Assembly (NCBI GenBank): GCA_025769875.1
Contig: JAGFNK010000164.1
Span: 40,674 to 104,673 of the forward strand
Direction: 5' to 3'
DNA from: Russula earlei
Taxonomy: Eukaryota > Basidiomycota > Agaricomycetes > Russulales > Russulaceae
DNA length: 64,000 nt
Positions within the stretch are counted from its first letter, which is position 1, and the number at the start of each line of letters is the position of its first letter. Below are positions 54,875 to 64,000 of the stretch, one piece after another. The translations under genes and the position numbers were made by a program. Under the pieces are notes generated by a model. It searched no databases. It was given only the letters and a program-made list of their open reading frames with translations, and had not been told where the DNA came from.

Positions 54875-55268
54875 ATCTCACATAAAGGATAAAGAGTGGA
54901 TCTTCCGCTGACAAGATATCTGGCGTGCAGAAATTGAGGACCCGCGTCGTCTCCTCGTGCCACCACTTGTCACAGCCCTGCGTCCACGGAACTTCATTCC
55001 CCGTGCACCTAAGAATGAGGACATGCTCAACATGCAGGCAGACCTTGAGTGCCGAATCGACTATTGCTTTGGTTGCAATAGTCTTCCCACTGTGATGCCC
55101 TTCGTTGGCAATATGGACGACGTGGCTCTGGCAGTCATTGATATGGTCACGATGCGCCTCTGCAGAGAAGCCAGCGAACACAACAGAGTGGACGGCACCG
55201 ATGAGCGCTACACACGAGGAGGGCAGCGACCGCTTGCCATGCCATAGGAAGGTAGATAGAGATGACAT
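54875..55268 (-). pseudogene. Acetyl-CoA synthetase fragment, left arm copy
   Basis: Minus-strand segment with the acetyl-CoA synthetase (AMP-forming) block [16 protein letters not shown], then [40 protein letters not shown] and [10 protein letters not shown]. In intact enzymes this stretch precedes the TSGSTGKPKG nucleotide-binding loop, which is absent. The upstream codons [16 protein letters not shown] are present but in another frame, so there is a frameshift. About 130 codons of a roughly 670-residue enzyme. No introns interrupt the piece. Confidence 0.85.
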
Positions 55269-57099
55269 TGCCTTAATTGATGCCGAGAGATTTTCAGTAC
55301 ATTGGCAACACTAGAAGTTTCGTGTGGCAGTTCAGCATAGGGATCTGTTGGGCTCATTGGCTTCGTAAATGATAGCGGTCTGGGAGAGATGAGCGATCAG
55401 ACATGGAGATACCTGGAAATGGCTCTTGATCAACCATAATCTATGATGGTACGGACCTTGTTGGGATGTTTGAATGCCTAACGGTCTACACTGTTGTACG
55501 ACACATTCAGACCTATGGGGATGAGGCGACATGAGGGGTGGCATGGGGCGTATTACTTATGTCAGCAGCGTCTCTGGCACTGGCGGTGTGGAGGCTGTTT
55601 CTGCTCCTCCTGAGGTGGCGAGTGACTAAGCTCAGGTCTGGGGCCTTCTTGGACAATGTGTGTTGCATGAGACTAAAACGATGGTTGGGGTTGAGACCAA
55701 GATGGTGGCATGGACGAGCTCAGGCGACGGCTGCAAGTGAGACTGAAGCGGTGGAAGAAGCCAGACGAAGCTGACATTGTAGGGGCTGGCTGGACCAAAG
55801 TAACGGTGGCTAGAGGGGATGACAAGGAGGCTGAGACTGTGGCGACTGGGACTGAGACAGCAAGGTGGCACATGTGGCCAACAGAATGGCCAACAGAACT
55901 GAAACGACTAGACAGCGGACAAAGCAGGTGCGGATGGACGAGAGGCAGCAGTGGGCAGGACAGGGGCCGTGATGGCGACGACTTGGCAAGGCTAAGAATG
56001 GAGCAGCTGATGAAGCTATGATGGGGGTTGATGGTAGATGAGGGCAGAGGGGACTGGGGGTGGTGGTAATCGGGGAGTCTGACTCCGACTCCGAGACAGT
56101 CACTTTTTGCTCACTTACATCTGTATACATGGAGCTTTCCTCTGCAGACATGGTTGTGTTGAGACAAATGATGATCCATTGCACTTCTTCTGAGACTGCT
56201 TTGCCTTTAGCCATGGCGGTGATGGGTGTGTTGAAAAAATTTCCTCTTTGGGAATGAAGACATCTCAACCGTCTCGGAGTCGGAGTCGGACTCCCCGATT
56301 ACCACCACCCCCAGTCCCCTCTGCCCTCATCTACCATCAACCCCCATCATAGCTTCATCAGCTGCTCCATTCTTAGCCTTGCCAAGTCGTCGCCATCACG
56401 GCCCCTGTCCTGCCCACTGCTGCCTCTCGTCCATCCGCACCTGCTTTGTCCGCTGTCTAGTCGTTTCAGTTCTGTTGGCCATTCTGTTGGCCACACGTGC
56501 TGCCTTGCTGTCTCAGTCCCAGTCGCCGCAGTCTCAGCCTCCTCGTCGTCCCCTCTAGCCACCGTTACTTTGGTCCAGCCAGCCCCTACAATGTCAGCTT
56601 CGTCTGGCTTCTTCCACCGCTTCAGTCTCGCTCGCAGCCATCGCCTGAGCTCATCCATGCCACCATCTTGGTCTCAACCCCAACCATCGTTTTAGTCTCA
56701 TGCAACACACATTGTCCAAGAAGGCCCTGGACCTGAGCTTAGTCACTCGCCACCTCAGGAGGAGCAGAAACAGCCTCCACACCGCCAGTGCCAGAGACGC
56801 TGCTGACATAAGTAATATGCCCCATGCCACCCCTCATGTCGCCTCATCCCCGTAGGTCTGAATGTGTCGTACAACAGTGTAGACCATTAGGCATTCAAAC
56901 ATCCCAACAAGGTCCGTACCATCATAGATTATGGTTGATCAAGAGCCATTTCTGGGTATCTCCATGTCTGATTGCTCATCTCTCCCAGACTGCTATCATT
57001 TATGAAGCCAATGAGCCCAACAGATCCCTATGCTGAACTGCCACACAAAACTTCTAGTGTTGCCAATGTACTAAAAATCTCTCGGCATCAATTAAGGCA

Positions 57100-57493
57100 A
57101 TGCCGTCTCTATCTACCTTCCTATGGCATGGCAAGCGGTCGCTGCCCTCCTCATGTGTAGCGCTCATCGGTGCCGTCCACTCTGTTGTGTTCGCTGGCTT
57201 CTCTGCAGAGGCGCATCGTGACCGTATCAATGACTTCCAGAGCCACATCGTCCTTATTGCTGACAAAGGGCATCGCAGTGGGAAGACTATTGCAACCAAA
57301 GCAATAGTCGATTCGGCACTCAAGGTCTGCCCGCACGTTGAGCACGTCCTTGTTCTTAGGTGCACGGGGAACGAAGTTCTGTGGACGCAGGGCCATGACA
57401 AGTGGTGGCACAAGGAGATGACGCAGGTCCTCAATGTCTGCATGCCAGATATCTTGTCAGCGGAAGATCCACTCTTTATCCTTTATGTGAGAT
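57100..57493 (+). pseudogene. Acetyl-CoA synthetase fragment, right arm copy
   Basis: Inverted duplicate of 54875-55268, reading outward on the plus strand. It shows the same [16 protein letters not shown] block and the same upstream frameshift, so the damage predates the duplication. It differs at several residues (for example [16 protein letters not shown] against [16 protein letters not shown] in the left arm). Confidence 0.85.
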
Positions 57494-57832
57494 GCCTGCT
57501 TGCACATGCCCATCAGCATGCGTCTGAACTCGCTGCAGAGGAGGGAACCCGTGATGTGCAAGTTCCAGGTCTCACTTGAGACCACACACATACGATACTG
57601 TGGTACACTGTGGGAGAGCAAAATGAAAAGTTGACAAAACGACAAAGGTATGCAATGTTATTTCTCCCTGCCATATGTACAAAACTCATCCTTCCTCCAG
57701 TCACCGCTCTGCTGGCTCACATGCGGCCGGCTGCCGACAGTTTGAAACTTGAATGCCACCGCTCACATTCACCTCTTCCAGTTGTTGGACAGGACCAGGG
57801 AAAGCTTCCTGTGGTCGGTGAAGGGAACCTCC

Positions 57833-60643
57833 GCTCTTGTCTTTACTAACAAAGAGCCCAGAGTCAGACATAAGGCGAATAAGGCTGAGCGAGGCCATGG
57901 ACTTATCAAGGGCTTTCCACCATGCAAGTGCCGCTTGCTTGAGTCCATATATTGCGCGTTTAAGGCACATGACTTTACGCTCTTGGCCTTTTATTTTGAA
58001 GCCCTCAGGCTGCTCCATATAGAGCTCTTCATCAAGCTCACCATAGAGAAAGGCAGTCTTGACGTCTAGTCCGCTAATGTGCCAGTTTTTGAGCGCTGCA
58101 AGCGCAATCATCAGGCGGACTGTCTTAAACCGTACCACGGGTGAGAATATTTTGTCATAGTCAATGCCTTCTACTTGGGAGAAGCCTTTGGCGACTAGTC
58201 TGGCTTTTTTATGACCATCAGACTTAAGGTCGAATACCCATCTATTTTTGATTATTTTGCGATCCTTGGGAGGATTGACTAGTTCGAAGACTTTGCGTCT
58301 GCAGAGGGATTCCAACTCCTCACGACAAGCATCTTTCCACTCCTTTTGGAGTTCACTTGGCATTCGCAGAATGTCCCTAAAGGTCCATTCGCGAATCTTC
58401 GCAGTATCAGGTGCTTCTGAACTTAGTGGAACTGCTTGGGTGAGCAGATAGTTCAGAAATTTGACTCCCCCTTCCCTTGCAAGACGTAGAATGTCTTCTA
58501 CCTCATCCTCAGAGGCTTGCGGTGGTTGATCGTCAAGGACAACAGGAGGGTAAGGGCCTGGTGTGGCCGATCATGACGTACTATCCTCACCGGAGTGACC
58601 AGGTTGGTTTTCTGTCATTGTTCTCCATGTGCGTGTGCGCCGAATGTCTTTTGCCACTTCTGTGGGGTGTCTGCGTTCACCATAGACGTTGCCAGGACGG
58701 GTAGGTACTTTCCTCAACCGCTGAGACCTTCGAAGAGGTACAGGCTCTTCAACAGGAGGAGGGGATGGTGTAGGAGGGATGGGCGTTTGCTTGTGTTCCT
58801 CTTCTTCTGGCGCCTGTATAGGCTGCTCATCGTCCTCACTTTTGATTGTAGGGAATGGGTCATCAACACCAGGAATGGTGTCTTTGACAGGTTGTTGCGG
58901 TAGTTCCTCATGCGGTTCATTAATCCGTGTGGTACCTTTAGTGCACGCTTTGTCACATTTGGGGTACAGGGTCTCATTGTACAGGGTGGTAGCATTTGTG
59001 TAAAGCGTGTTATTTGGGAGCCTCATGAAGAGTGAGGCTTTGATTCCCTCAGTATGACCAAGGTAGATCATTAGCTCGCTTTTAGGCGAAAGCTTATTGA
59101 CTCGACGCTTTTCTGGTATGTGCACATATGCACCGCAACCAAATACTCTGAGGTGTGAGATATCAGGGACCTCGTTCTTTAGGACTTTGTGGGGTGTACG
59201 CCATTGAAGGCATCTGGCAGGTGTCCTATTGTAACAGTGTGTCCCATGATTCACTGCAAATTCCCACCAGGAGGGAGGTAGACAAGCTTCAAGGCGCATC
59301 GCCTGAGCTTTGTCCATTACAGTGCGCATAAAGTGTTCTGTGCGTCCATTCTGTTGTGGAGTGTATGGAGCGCTTTGCAGGATTTTAATTCCTTTGTCCT
59401 TTAGGACGTTATCAAAGGCCTCGGACTTGTACTCTCCACCAGCATCGGACATCCACTCTCTAATTCCTGCTTTGTATTGGTTCTTGACCATAGCAAGGAA
59501 TTGCTTAACGGCCATTATGGTCAACTTTTTATTTTTTAAGAGTGTGATCCATGCATAGGAGGAATAATCATCAATGAAGCTGACGAAATATTCGTACTTA
59601 TGATACGACTTCACAGGGAAACTCTTAAGGTCCGAGTGAATACACTCAAACGGTGCAGAAGCACGAGTTTCAGAAGGGGGATGCACAGATGCAGGCATTT
59701 TGCCTTGCGCACAGCCAGGACATACCGGCTGTTCCTGAGGGATTTTCAGGTCTTCAAGGAGACCCTTGGTATGTGTCCTTGCACGTGTTATGACATCCTT
59801 AGATGGGTGGCCAAGGTGTCGGTGAATGACATCATAATCTACCATGTAGATTAGAGAATGCGCTTGCATGCTTTCAATTGAGGCATCTAACCAATACATG
59901 GTTTGACCCGGGAATAAGAGGTAAGAGCACAGGATTATACGTCCGTCCTCTCGTAGGGAAATATGTTTATTGTTCCCTAATGCATGCATCCCTTGTTGTA
60001 AAAATTCTCCCATAGATAATATCCGAGTGTTAATTTTCGGAATATAAAGGACAGGAGAAATGCGCGTGACAACCATTTTTGAGTTGACATTGTGCTGGAG
60101 CAACACAGTGCCTTTGCCTTCCACATATATTGTGTTATCGGCAGTTTTAACAGGGGATCTTTTGTGCAGCAAAGCCGGCATATACTCTATAAAGTCTTTT
60201 ATTTCGAAGGTGAAGTGTGCTGATGCGCCAGAGTCTAGGAGCCATAAGGTTCCCATTTTACTCAAGTCGTGCTTTCCTCTACATATCGAACAATTTTTGT
60301 TACATTCACTTTGAAGGGAAGTAGTCCCTTCGCTAATTTGTACATTATATGATACAAGTGAACGTTTATTAGACATATCTAGCCCGCTTGGGGGCTGGGG
60401 AGATGCTAATAAGTTCTTTAGCGAGTGAAAGGAGAGAGGGAGGCGCACGCACGCTTCGTTATCTTTGGGGTCGCTGCCCCAATCAAGCGCTTCATCCTGA
60501 CGGAGTCGGAGCACGCTCAGGGGTGGCAGCACCTTCTGGAATACTGTCATATATGTCGAATAAATCCGACGTATTTGTTTGTGCGAAGTCGCCATCGTCC
60601 TGGTCCATAGGCTCAGGGACAGGCGACAGTAATTTGACTGCAC
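57833..60643 (-). pseudogene. Copia pol: protease, integrase, partial RT
   Basis: Protease WLLDSGASAHFT (near 60190-60235); integrase zinc-binding HRHLGHPSKDVI..CPGCAQGKM (near 59700-59830); catalytic core with Asp in IHSDLKS, Asp in WMSDAGGEYKS and Glu in PQQNGRTEHFMRTVMDKA; then the linker and RT (NRWVFDLKSDGHKKARLVAKGFSQVEGIDY, HISGLDVKTAFLYGELDEELYMEQPEGF, CLKRAIYGLKQA). A TGA at 58571-58573 interrupts an otherwise open frame and would be CGA before a C-to-T change. The true start of pol is unclear; the first 80 codons of this frame may be fortuitous. Confidence 0.9.
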
Positions 60644-60745
60644 TTGACGAGGCAGCGGATTGAGTCAAGATCCGCTGCTTGAGGGTCTTGACTGTCTGTA
60701 TAGTGGGAGTTACCCCAAGATTGTCAGCAAGATCAAGCGCTTTGT

Positions 60746-61723
60746 TTAAGGCCTTGTAAGGGCTGTGAGTGCGTTTGCGAGGGTCAGTTGCAGTTGGGAC
60801 GGTACGTTGTTGGATCCCCGAGGGACCCAGATGGGCGATAGTGGTGATGGTTGGGAGTGGGAGTGTGGCAACGTCCGCAATGTGGGAGTGTCCAGGACCA
60901 TGGCTGTGATCGGCCTTCTCCTTGCCTTTCCCTTTTCCTTTGCCGCTGCGCTTACCGCAGCTGGCAGTTTGTCCTTATCTTCATCGTGCTTAGGCTTATT
61001 GCCTTGCTGCTGAGAAGAGAAGGAGGGGTCACCGTGCTTGCGCTTGACAGCTGAAAGCTTCTGCGTGCTGTGCTTCTTGTTTGTGCCACGATTCATCTCA
61101 GTTTGATATTGAGAGACAATAGCCTCTCGCATGTCGTTCAGATCAAGATTTGGTAGATCATAGTTCTGAGTGATGATGTGGACAAGCATTTCCCATTTTG
61201 GGGGAATGGCAGCAAGCATGATGAGCACCTGTAAGGCGTCAGGAATTATTAGGGAGGATGCGGTGAGACGCTGGAACGCAGCGTGTATCCGATCAATTTG
61301 TGGGCCAGGGTGCTGACTCGGGTTAATGCGGGTGGAAATGGCTTCTTTGAAATCCTTATAGATACTAGTGGTAGTCGCCGTGCCATAGAGGGTTTCTAGG
61401 TGATTCCAAATAGTTTCTGCATTATCCAAAGACGTAAGATCTTGTTGGATCGTGATGCTCGATCTAAGGACCATATGACCGACTGCCATATCATTCCCTT
61501 TGTTCCATTCTTTCAGGGCTGCCTGAGCGACAGCCTGGGCAGCAATCTCTTCTGGAAGAGGCGCCTGTGGAAGTGCAGGGATGGTTGGCAGATCAAATGT
61601 GCCACTGCAATAACCCCACAGTCCAACGGACATGAGGTAGGCTTTCATAGCCTTTGACCAAATACCATAGTTAGCACCATCAAGGATGGGGACAACAGGG
61701 GCAGAGGGTTGAGACGACGACAT
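60746..61723 (-). CDS. Copia gag (UBN2-type)
   Basis: A 325-codon frame from ATG 61723 (MSSSQPSAPVVPILDGANYGIWSK) with the Copia Gag pattern: NYGIWSKAMKAYL, a Trp-rich LWGYCSG segment, ETIWNHLETLYG, and a Lys-rich C-terminus. It stops at 60746, but the reading continues sensibly in another frame (ALNKALDLADNLGV) to about 60490, so the native gag was probably longer and a frameshift lies near 60755; a programmed shift toward pol cannot be excluded. Confidence 0.8.
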   Translation of the reverse strand: MSSSQPSAPVVPILDGANYGIWSKAMKAYLMSVGLWGYCSGTFDLPTIPALPQAPLPEEIAAQAVAQAALKEWNKGNDMAVGHMVLRSSITIQQDLTSLDNAETIWNHLETLYGTATTTSIYKDFKEAISTRINPSQHPGPQIDRIHAAFQRLTASSLIIPDALQVLIMLAAIPPKWEMLVHIITQNYDLPNLDLNDMREAIVSQYQTEMNRGTNKKHSTQKLSAVKRKHGDPSFSSQQQGNKPKHDEDKDKLPAAVSAAAKEKGKARRRPITAMVLDTPTLRTLPHSHSQPSPLSPIWVPRGSNNVPSQLQLTLANALTALTRP

Positions 61724-61729
61724 TATAGC

Positions 61730-62278
61730 TGTTAGAAAAGGGCTTAGAGGTCGTCAGTAAGAGTATTGTATTCAAACAAGCCGACATAGTCTCCTCATAG
61801 GGTAGACTAGCTTGCCGCAGCATGCAGGCTTCAGGGATGCTTCGCCATCGTTGCAGCCGATGAAGGCTGCATGGCTTGCAGGGCCCATAACCTGTTGCGC
61901 AGCATAGAGGCAGCTAACAGGCCAAGCAACCCACCTTAGAGGTTGTGCTAATGCTCAAGTGATATTGGGGTGTAGAGCGATGTGTATACTTGTCTACATG
62001 TATGGTATTTATACCTCTATGACCCAGGGCTGTTCCTAAGTCCGAAAGAGGTGACTACAGGTGTCCACTATATCACGCACTTCAGTGACACGTGATGTGG
62101 AAATGTTCTAGATGCAGCATAAGGCTGCATCTTGTGATAGATAGCAGTAGTATGCATAACCCTATTGCCATAAGCGCATATACTAAAGTTCTGTCTAACA
62201 CGTAACATCTATGAGCGGATCTTGAACCTTGTATGAAGGTCTTCGCCTTCTTTGATCCGTTCAGGTTCCAGTTCAACA
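61730..62278 (-). repeat. Candidate 5' LTR of the Copia element
   Basis: In minus orientation it begins TGTTGAACTGG (62278) and ends TTCTAACA (61730), an imperfect TGTTR/YAACA pair. A TATAAATA box is on the minus strand near 62005-62015. The proposed inner end leaves only six bases before the gag ATG, no room for a normal primer-binding site, so the inner boundary may be wrong. No second LTR is available to test it. Confidence 0.45.
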
Positions 62279-62289
62279 TGTGCTACTGT

Positions 62290-63880
62290 CACTGGTTGGG
62301 AAATCAACTTATGTGAATGACAAAACTGTAACATTTTGAAAAACAAAATTTATTATTTTCATACAAATTTGTAGCAAACAATTTGTGAAAATTAATTTTA
62401 TATATTGTTACAATAAATTCCTGTTACAAAATGATGAAATAAGTAAATAGTATTGACAAGATTTTAGGACATATGTTATATTAAAACAATTTTAACTTAT
62501 TTTAAAATTTTGGGTGAAACAAAATTGTGAAAAAATCAAAACTGGAAAATTTGGGTTTATGGAAAAGGTGGAATAAAAATTGTGAAATTTTTGAAATTTT
62601 TGAAAAAGTTTTGTGACTTGAATAAAGATGTTAGGGAGATAAAGTTTTGTTATAATCGTTGATGAGAACAAAATCTAGCCCTATAGAAAACATAATGTTA
62701 TCATTTTTAATGAAGAAATTTTTTGAATACATTCACAATTTTGTTAAAGGAAAAATCTTGACAAAACAGAATATGAAATCCCAAAGTTGTTTCATCATTT
62801 TGTCATTGGAATAAAGATGTCAGGGAGATAAAGTTTGTTATAATCATTCATGACAACAAAATCTAGCATTTTAGAAAACATAATGTGAACATTTTTCATG
62901 CAGAAAATTTTTGAATATATTCACAATTTTGTCAAAGGAAAAATTGTGACAAAACTGAATATGAAACCCTAAAGATGTTTCATCATTTTGTTTATAACAT
63001 TTAGATATATTATGGTCAATTTCTGAATGATGCTGGACATCTATACACCACAAAAAGAGGCCATAAAGTTGTGTCACTTGTGCTGTCATGGCTCGACTCA
63101 AACTTTATGGCCTCTTTTTGTGGTGTATAGATGTCCAGCATCATTCAGAATTGACCATAATATATCTAAATGTTATAAACAAAATGATGAAACATCTTTA
63201 GGGTTTCATATTCAGTTTTGTCACAATTTTCCTTTGACAAAATTGTGAATATATTCAAAAATTTTCTGCATGAAAAATGTTCACATTATGTTTTCTAAAA
63301 TGCTAGATTTTGTTGTCATGAATGATTATAACAAAACTTTATCTCCCTGACATCTTTATTCCAATGACAAAATGATGAAACAACTTTGGGATTTCATATT
63401 CTGTTTTGTCAAGATTTTTCCTTTAACAAAATTGTGAATGTATTCAAAAAATTTCTTCATTAAAAATGATAACATTATGTTTTCTATAGGGCTAGATTTT
63501 GTTCTCATCAATGATTATAACAAAACTTTATCTCCCTAACATCTTTATTCAAGTCACAAACTTTTTCAAAAATTTCAAAAATTTCACAATTTTTATTCCA
63601 CCTTTTCCATAAACCCAAACTTTTCCAGTTTTGATTTTTTCACAATTTTGTTTCACCCAAAATTTTAAAATAAGTTAAAATTGTTTTAATATAACATATG
63701 TCCTAAAATCTTGTCAATACTATTTACTTATTTCATCATTTTGTAACAGGAATTTATTGTAACAATATATAAAATTAATTTTCACAAATTGTTTGCTACA
63801 AATTTGTATGAAAATAATAAATTTTGTTTTTCAAAATGTTACAGTTTTGTCATTCACATAAGTTGATTTCCCAACCAGTG
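62290..63880. mobile_element. Foldback (palindromic) element with CACTG termini
   Basis: AT-rich palindrome: left arm 62290-63070, right arm 63101-63880, loop 30 bp. Outer ends are CACTGGTTGG and CCAACCAGTG, flanked on both sides by TGT (62287-62289, 63881-63883). CACTR-type termini with 3-bp target duplications are typical of the CACTA/EnSpm superfamily, so this is best read as a non-autonomous, foldback-type derivative; other superfamilies are not excluded. The arms are nearly identical and each contains two diverged copies of a segment of about 190 bp (around GGGAGATAAAGTTTTGTTATAATC..). No transposase coding sequence. Confidence 0.8.
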
Positions 63881-64000
63881 TGTAGTACTGGTCGGTGCTA
63901 TAGAAGCAAAACATGGCTCATAGAAGCAGGGTTGCTTCTATGTAAATGATCTTGGTGCTGGAAGCATTAAGTGCTTCCCTAGTAGCAATCTCGGTGTCAT
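63881..64000. other. Right edge of the window
   Basis: After the TGT duplication there is short sequence with repeated AGAAGC/GCTTCT motifs. Nothing else can be assigned. Confidence 0.4.

Larger units (their letters stand above)
54537..57832. repeat. Large palindrome carrying inverted acetyl-CoA synthetase fragments
   Basis: Left arm 54537-56097, right arm 56271-57832, spacer 56098-56270. Matching positions in the two arms sum to 112368 from the ACS segment to the inner ends, and to 112369 at the outer edge, so there is only about one base of net indel over 1.56 kb. Inner arm ends share GTGGTGGTAATCGGGGAGTC..CCGAGAC. The arms differ by scattered substitutions (for example several residues of the ACS segment), which argues against a simple assembly artefact. 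At the right end the palindrome passes directly into Copia pol sequence at 57833. The spacer contains a Met-rich short open frame with no match. Confidence 0.92.
57833..62278 (-). mobile_element. Ty1/Copia element, 3' truncated at the palindrome
   Basis: Minus-strand element with a candidate 5' LTR, gag, protease, integrase and the first half of RT. RNase H and the 3' LTR are missing because the sequence changes to palindrome DNA inside the RT (after LFVSKDKSG). Pol is one frame from about 60390 to 57833 apart from a single TGA at 58571-58573, so degradation is mild and the truncation is probably a rearrangement rather than slow decay. Confidence 0.9.

Noticed and set aside
54957..55247. Plus-strand open frame opposite the left acetyl-CoA synthetase fragment
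   Set aside because: Antisense shadow of the recognised fragment; the same shadow appears in the right arm.

Overview
The window looks like nuclear DNA of a filamentous basidiomycete, most likely an Agaricomycete. Host genes are split by many very short introns (about 45-66 nt), a FunK1-type kinase is present, and the transposons are of kinds common in that group: chromodomain Ty3/Gypsy, Ty1/Copia and PIF/Harbinger. No species can be named from the sequence alone.

Layout. (1) 1-25537 is a nested stack of LTR retrotransposons. An old Gypsy element B (minus strand) is split by Gypsy element C (plus, 8449-24313, target duplication AAGAG). C is in turn split by Gypsy element D (minus, 11517-18931, target duplication AATTC) and carries two solo LTRs. 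Gypsy element A (minus, 1-5919, running off the left edge) lies at the end of B and holds another solo LTR. (2) 25538-27600 is degenerate, gene-free DNA. (3) 27602-42922 is the host gene block: VPS74/GOLPH3 (minus), a tRNA-Trp with a short intron (plus), an unrecognised protein gene (plus), a CHS7-like chitin synthase chaperone (minus) sharing a 483-bp divergent promoter with a 23-exon SMC5 gene (plus), then a FunK1 kinase gene (minus). (4) 42985-46395 is a complete PIF/Harbinger transposon with 171-bp inverted repeats, TTA target duplications and two intact genes (Myb/SANT-like protein and DDE transposase); it ends 62 bp upstream of the FunK1 start codon. (5) 46400-54536 is repeat-rich DNA with a decayed SPFH/Band-7 gene, two related GC-rich blocks and the second copy of a 151-bp tandem repeat first seen at 39342. 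(6) 54537-57832 is a large palindrome (arms about 1.56 kb, loop 173 bp) in which each arm carries a broken piece of an acetyl-CoA synthetase gene. Its right end is joined to a truncated Copia element (57833-62278, minus). (7) 62290-63880 is an AT-rich near-perfect palindrome (780-bp arms, 30-bp loop) with CACTG termini and TGT target duplications.

Most noteworthy: the three related chromoviruses A, C and D share a self-priming signature. An 11-nt sequence in the LTR, 34 nt downstream of the start of the TATA box in C and D, is the exact reverse complement of the site just inside the 5' LTR, as known for Tf1/sushi-type elements. C and D also carry an extra third gene after the integrase chromodomain that encodes a protein with two CCHC zinc knuckles. 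The captured acetyl-CoA synthetase hairpin is a possible natural source of double-stranded RNA. Exon boundaries were worked out by hand from splice sites, phase and remembered family patterns; no alignment or database search was run.
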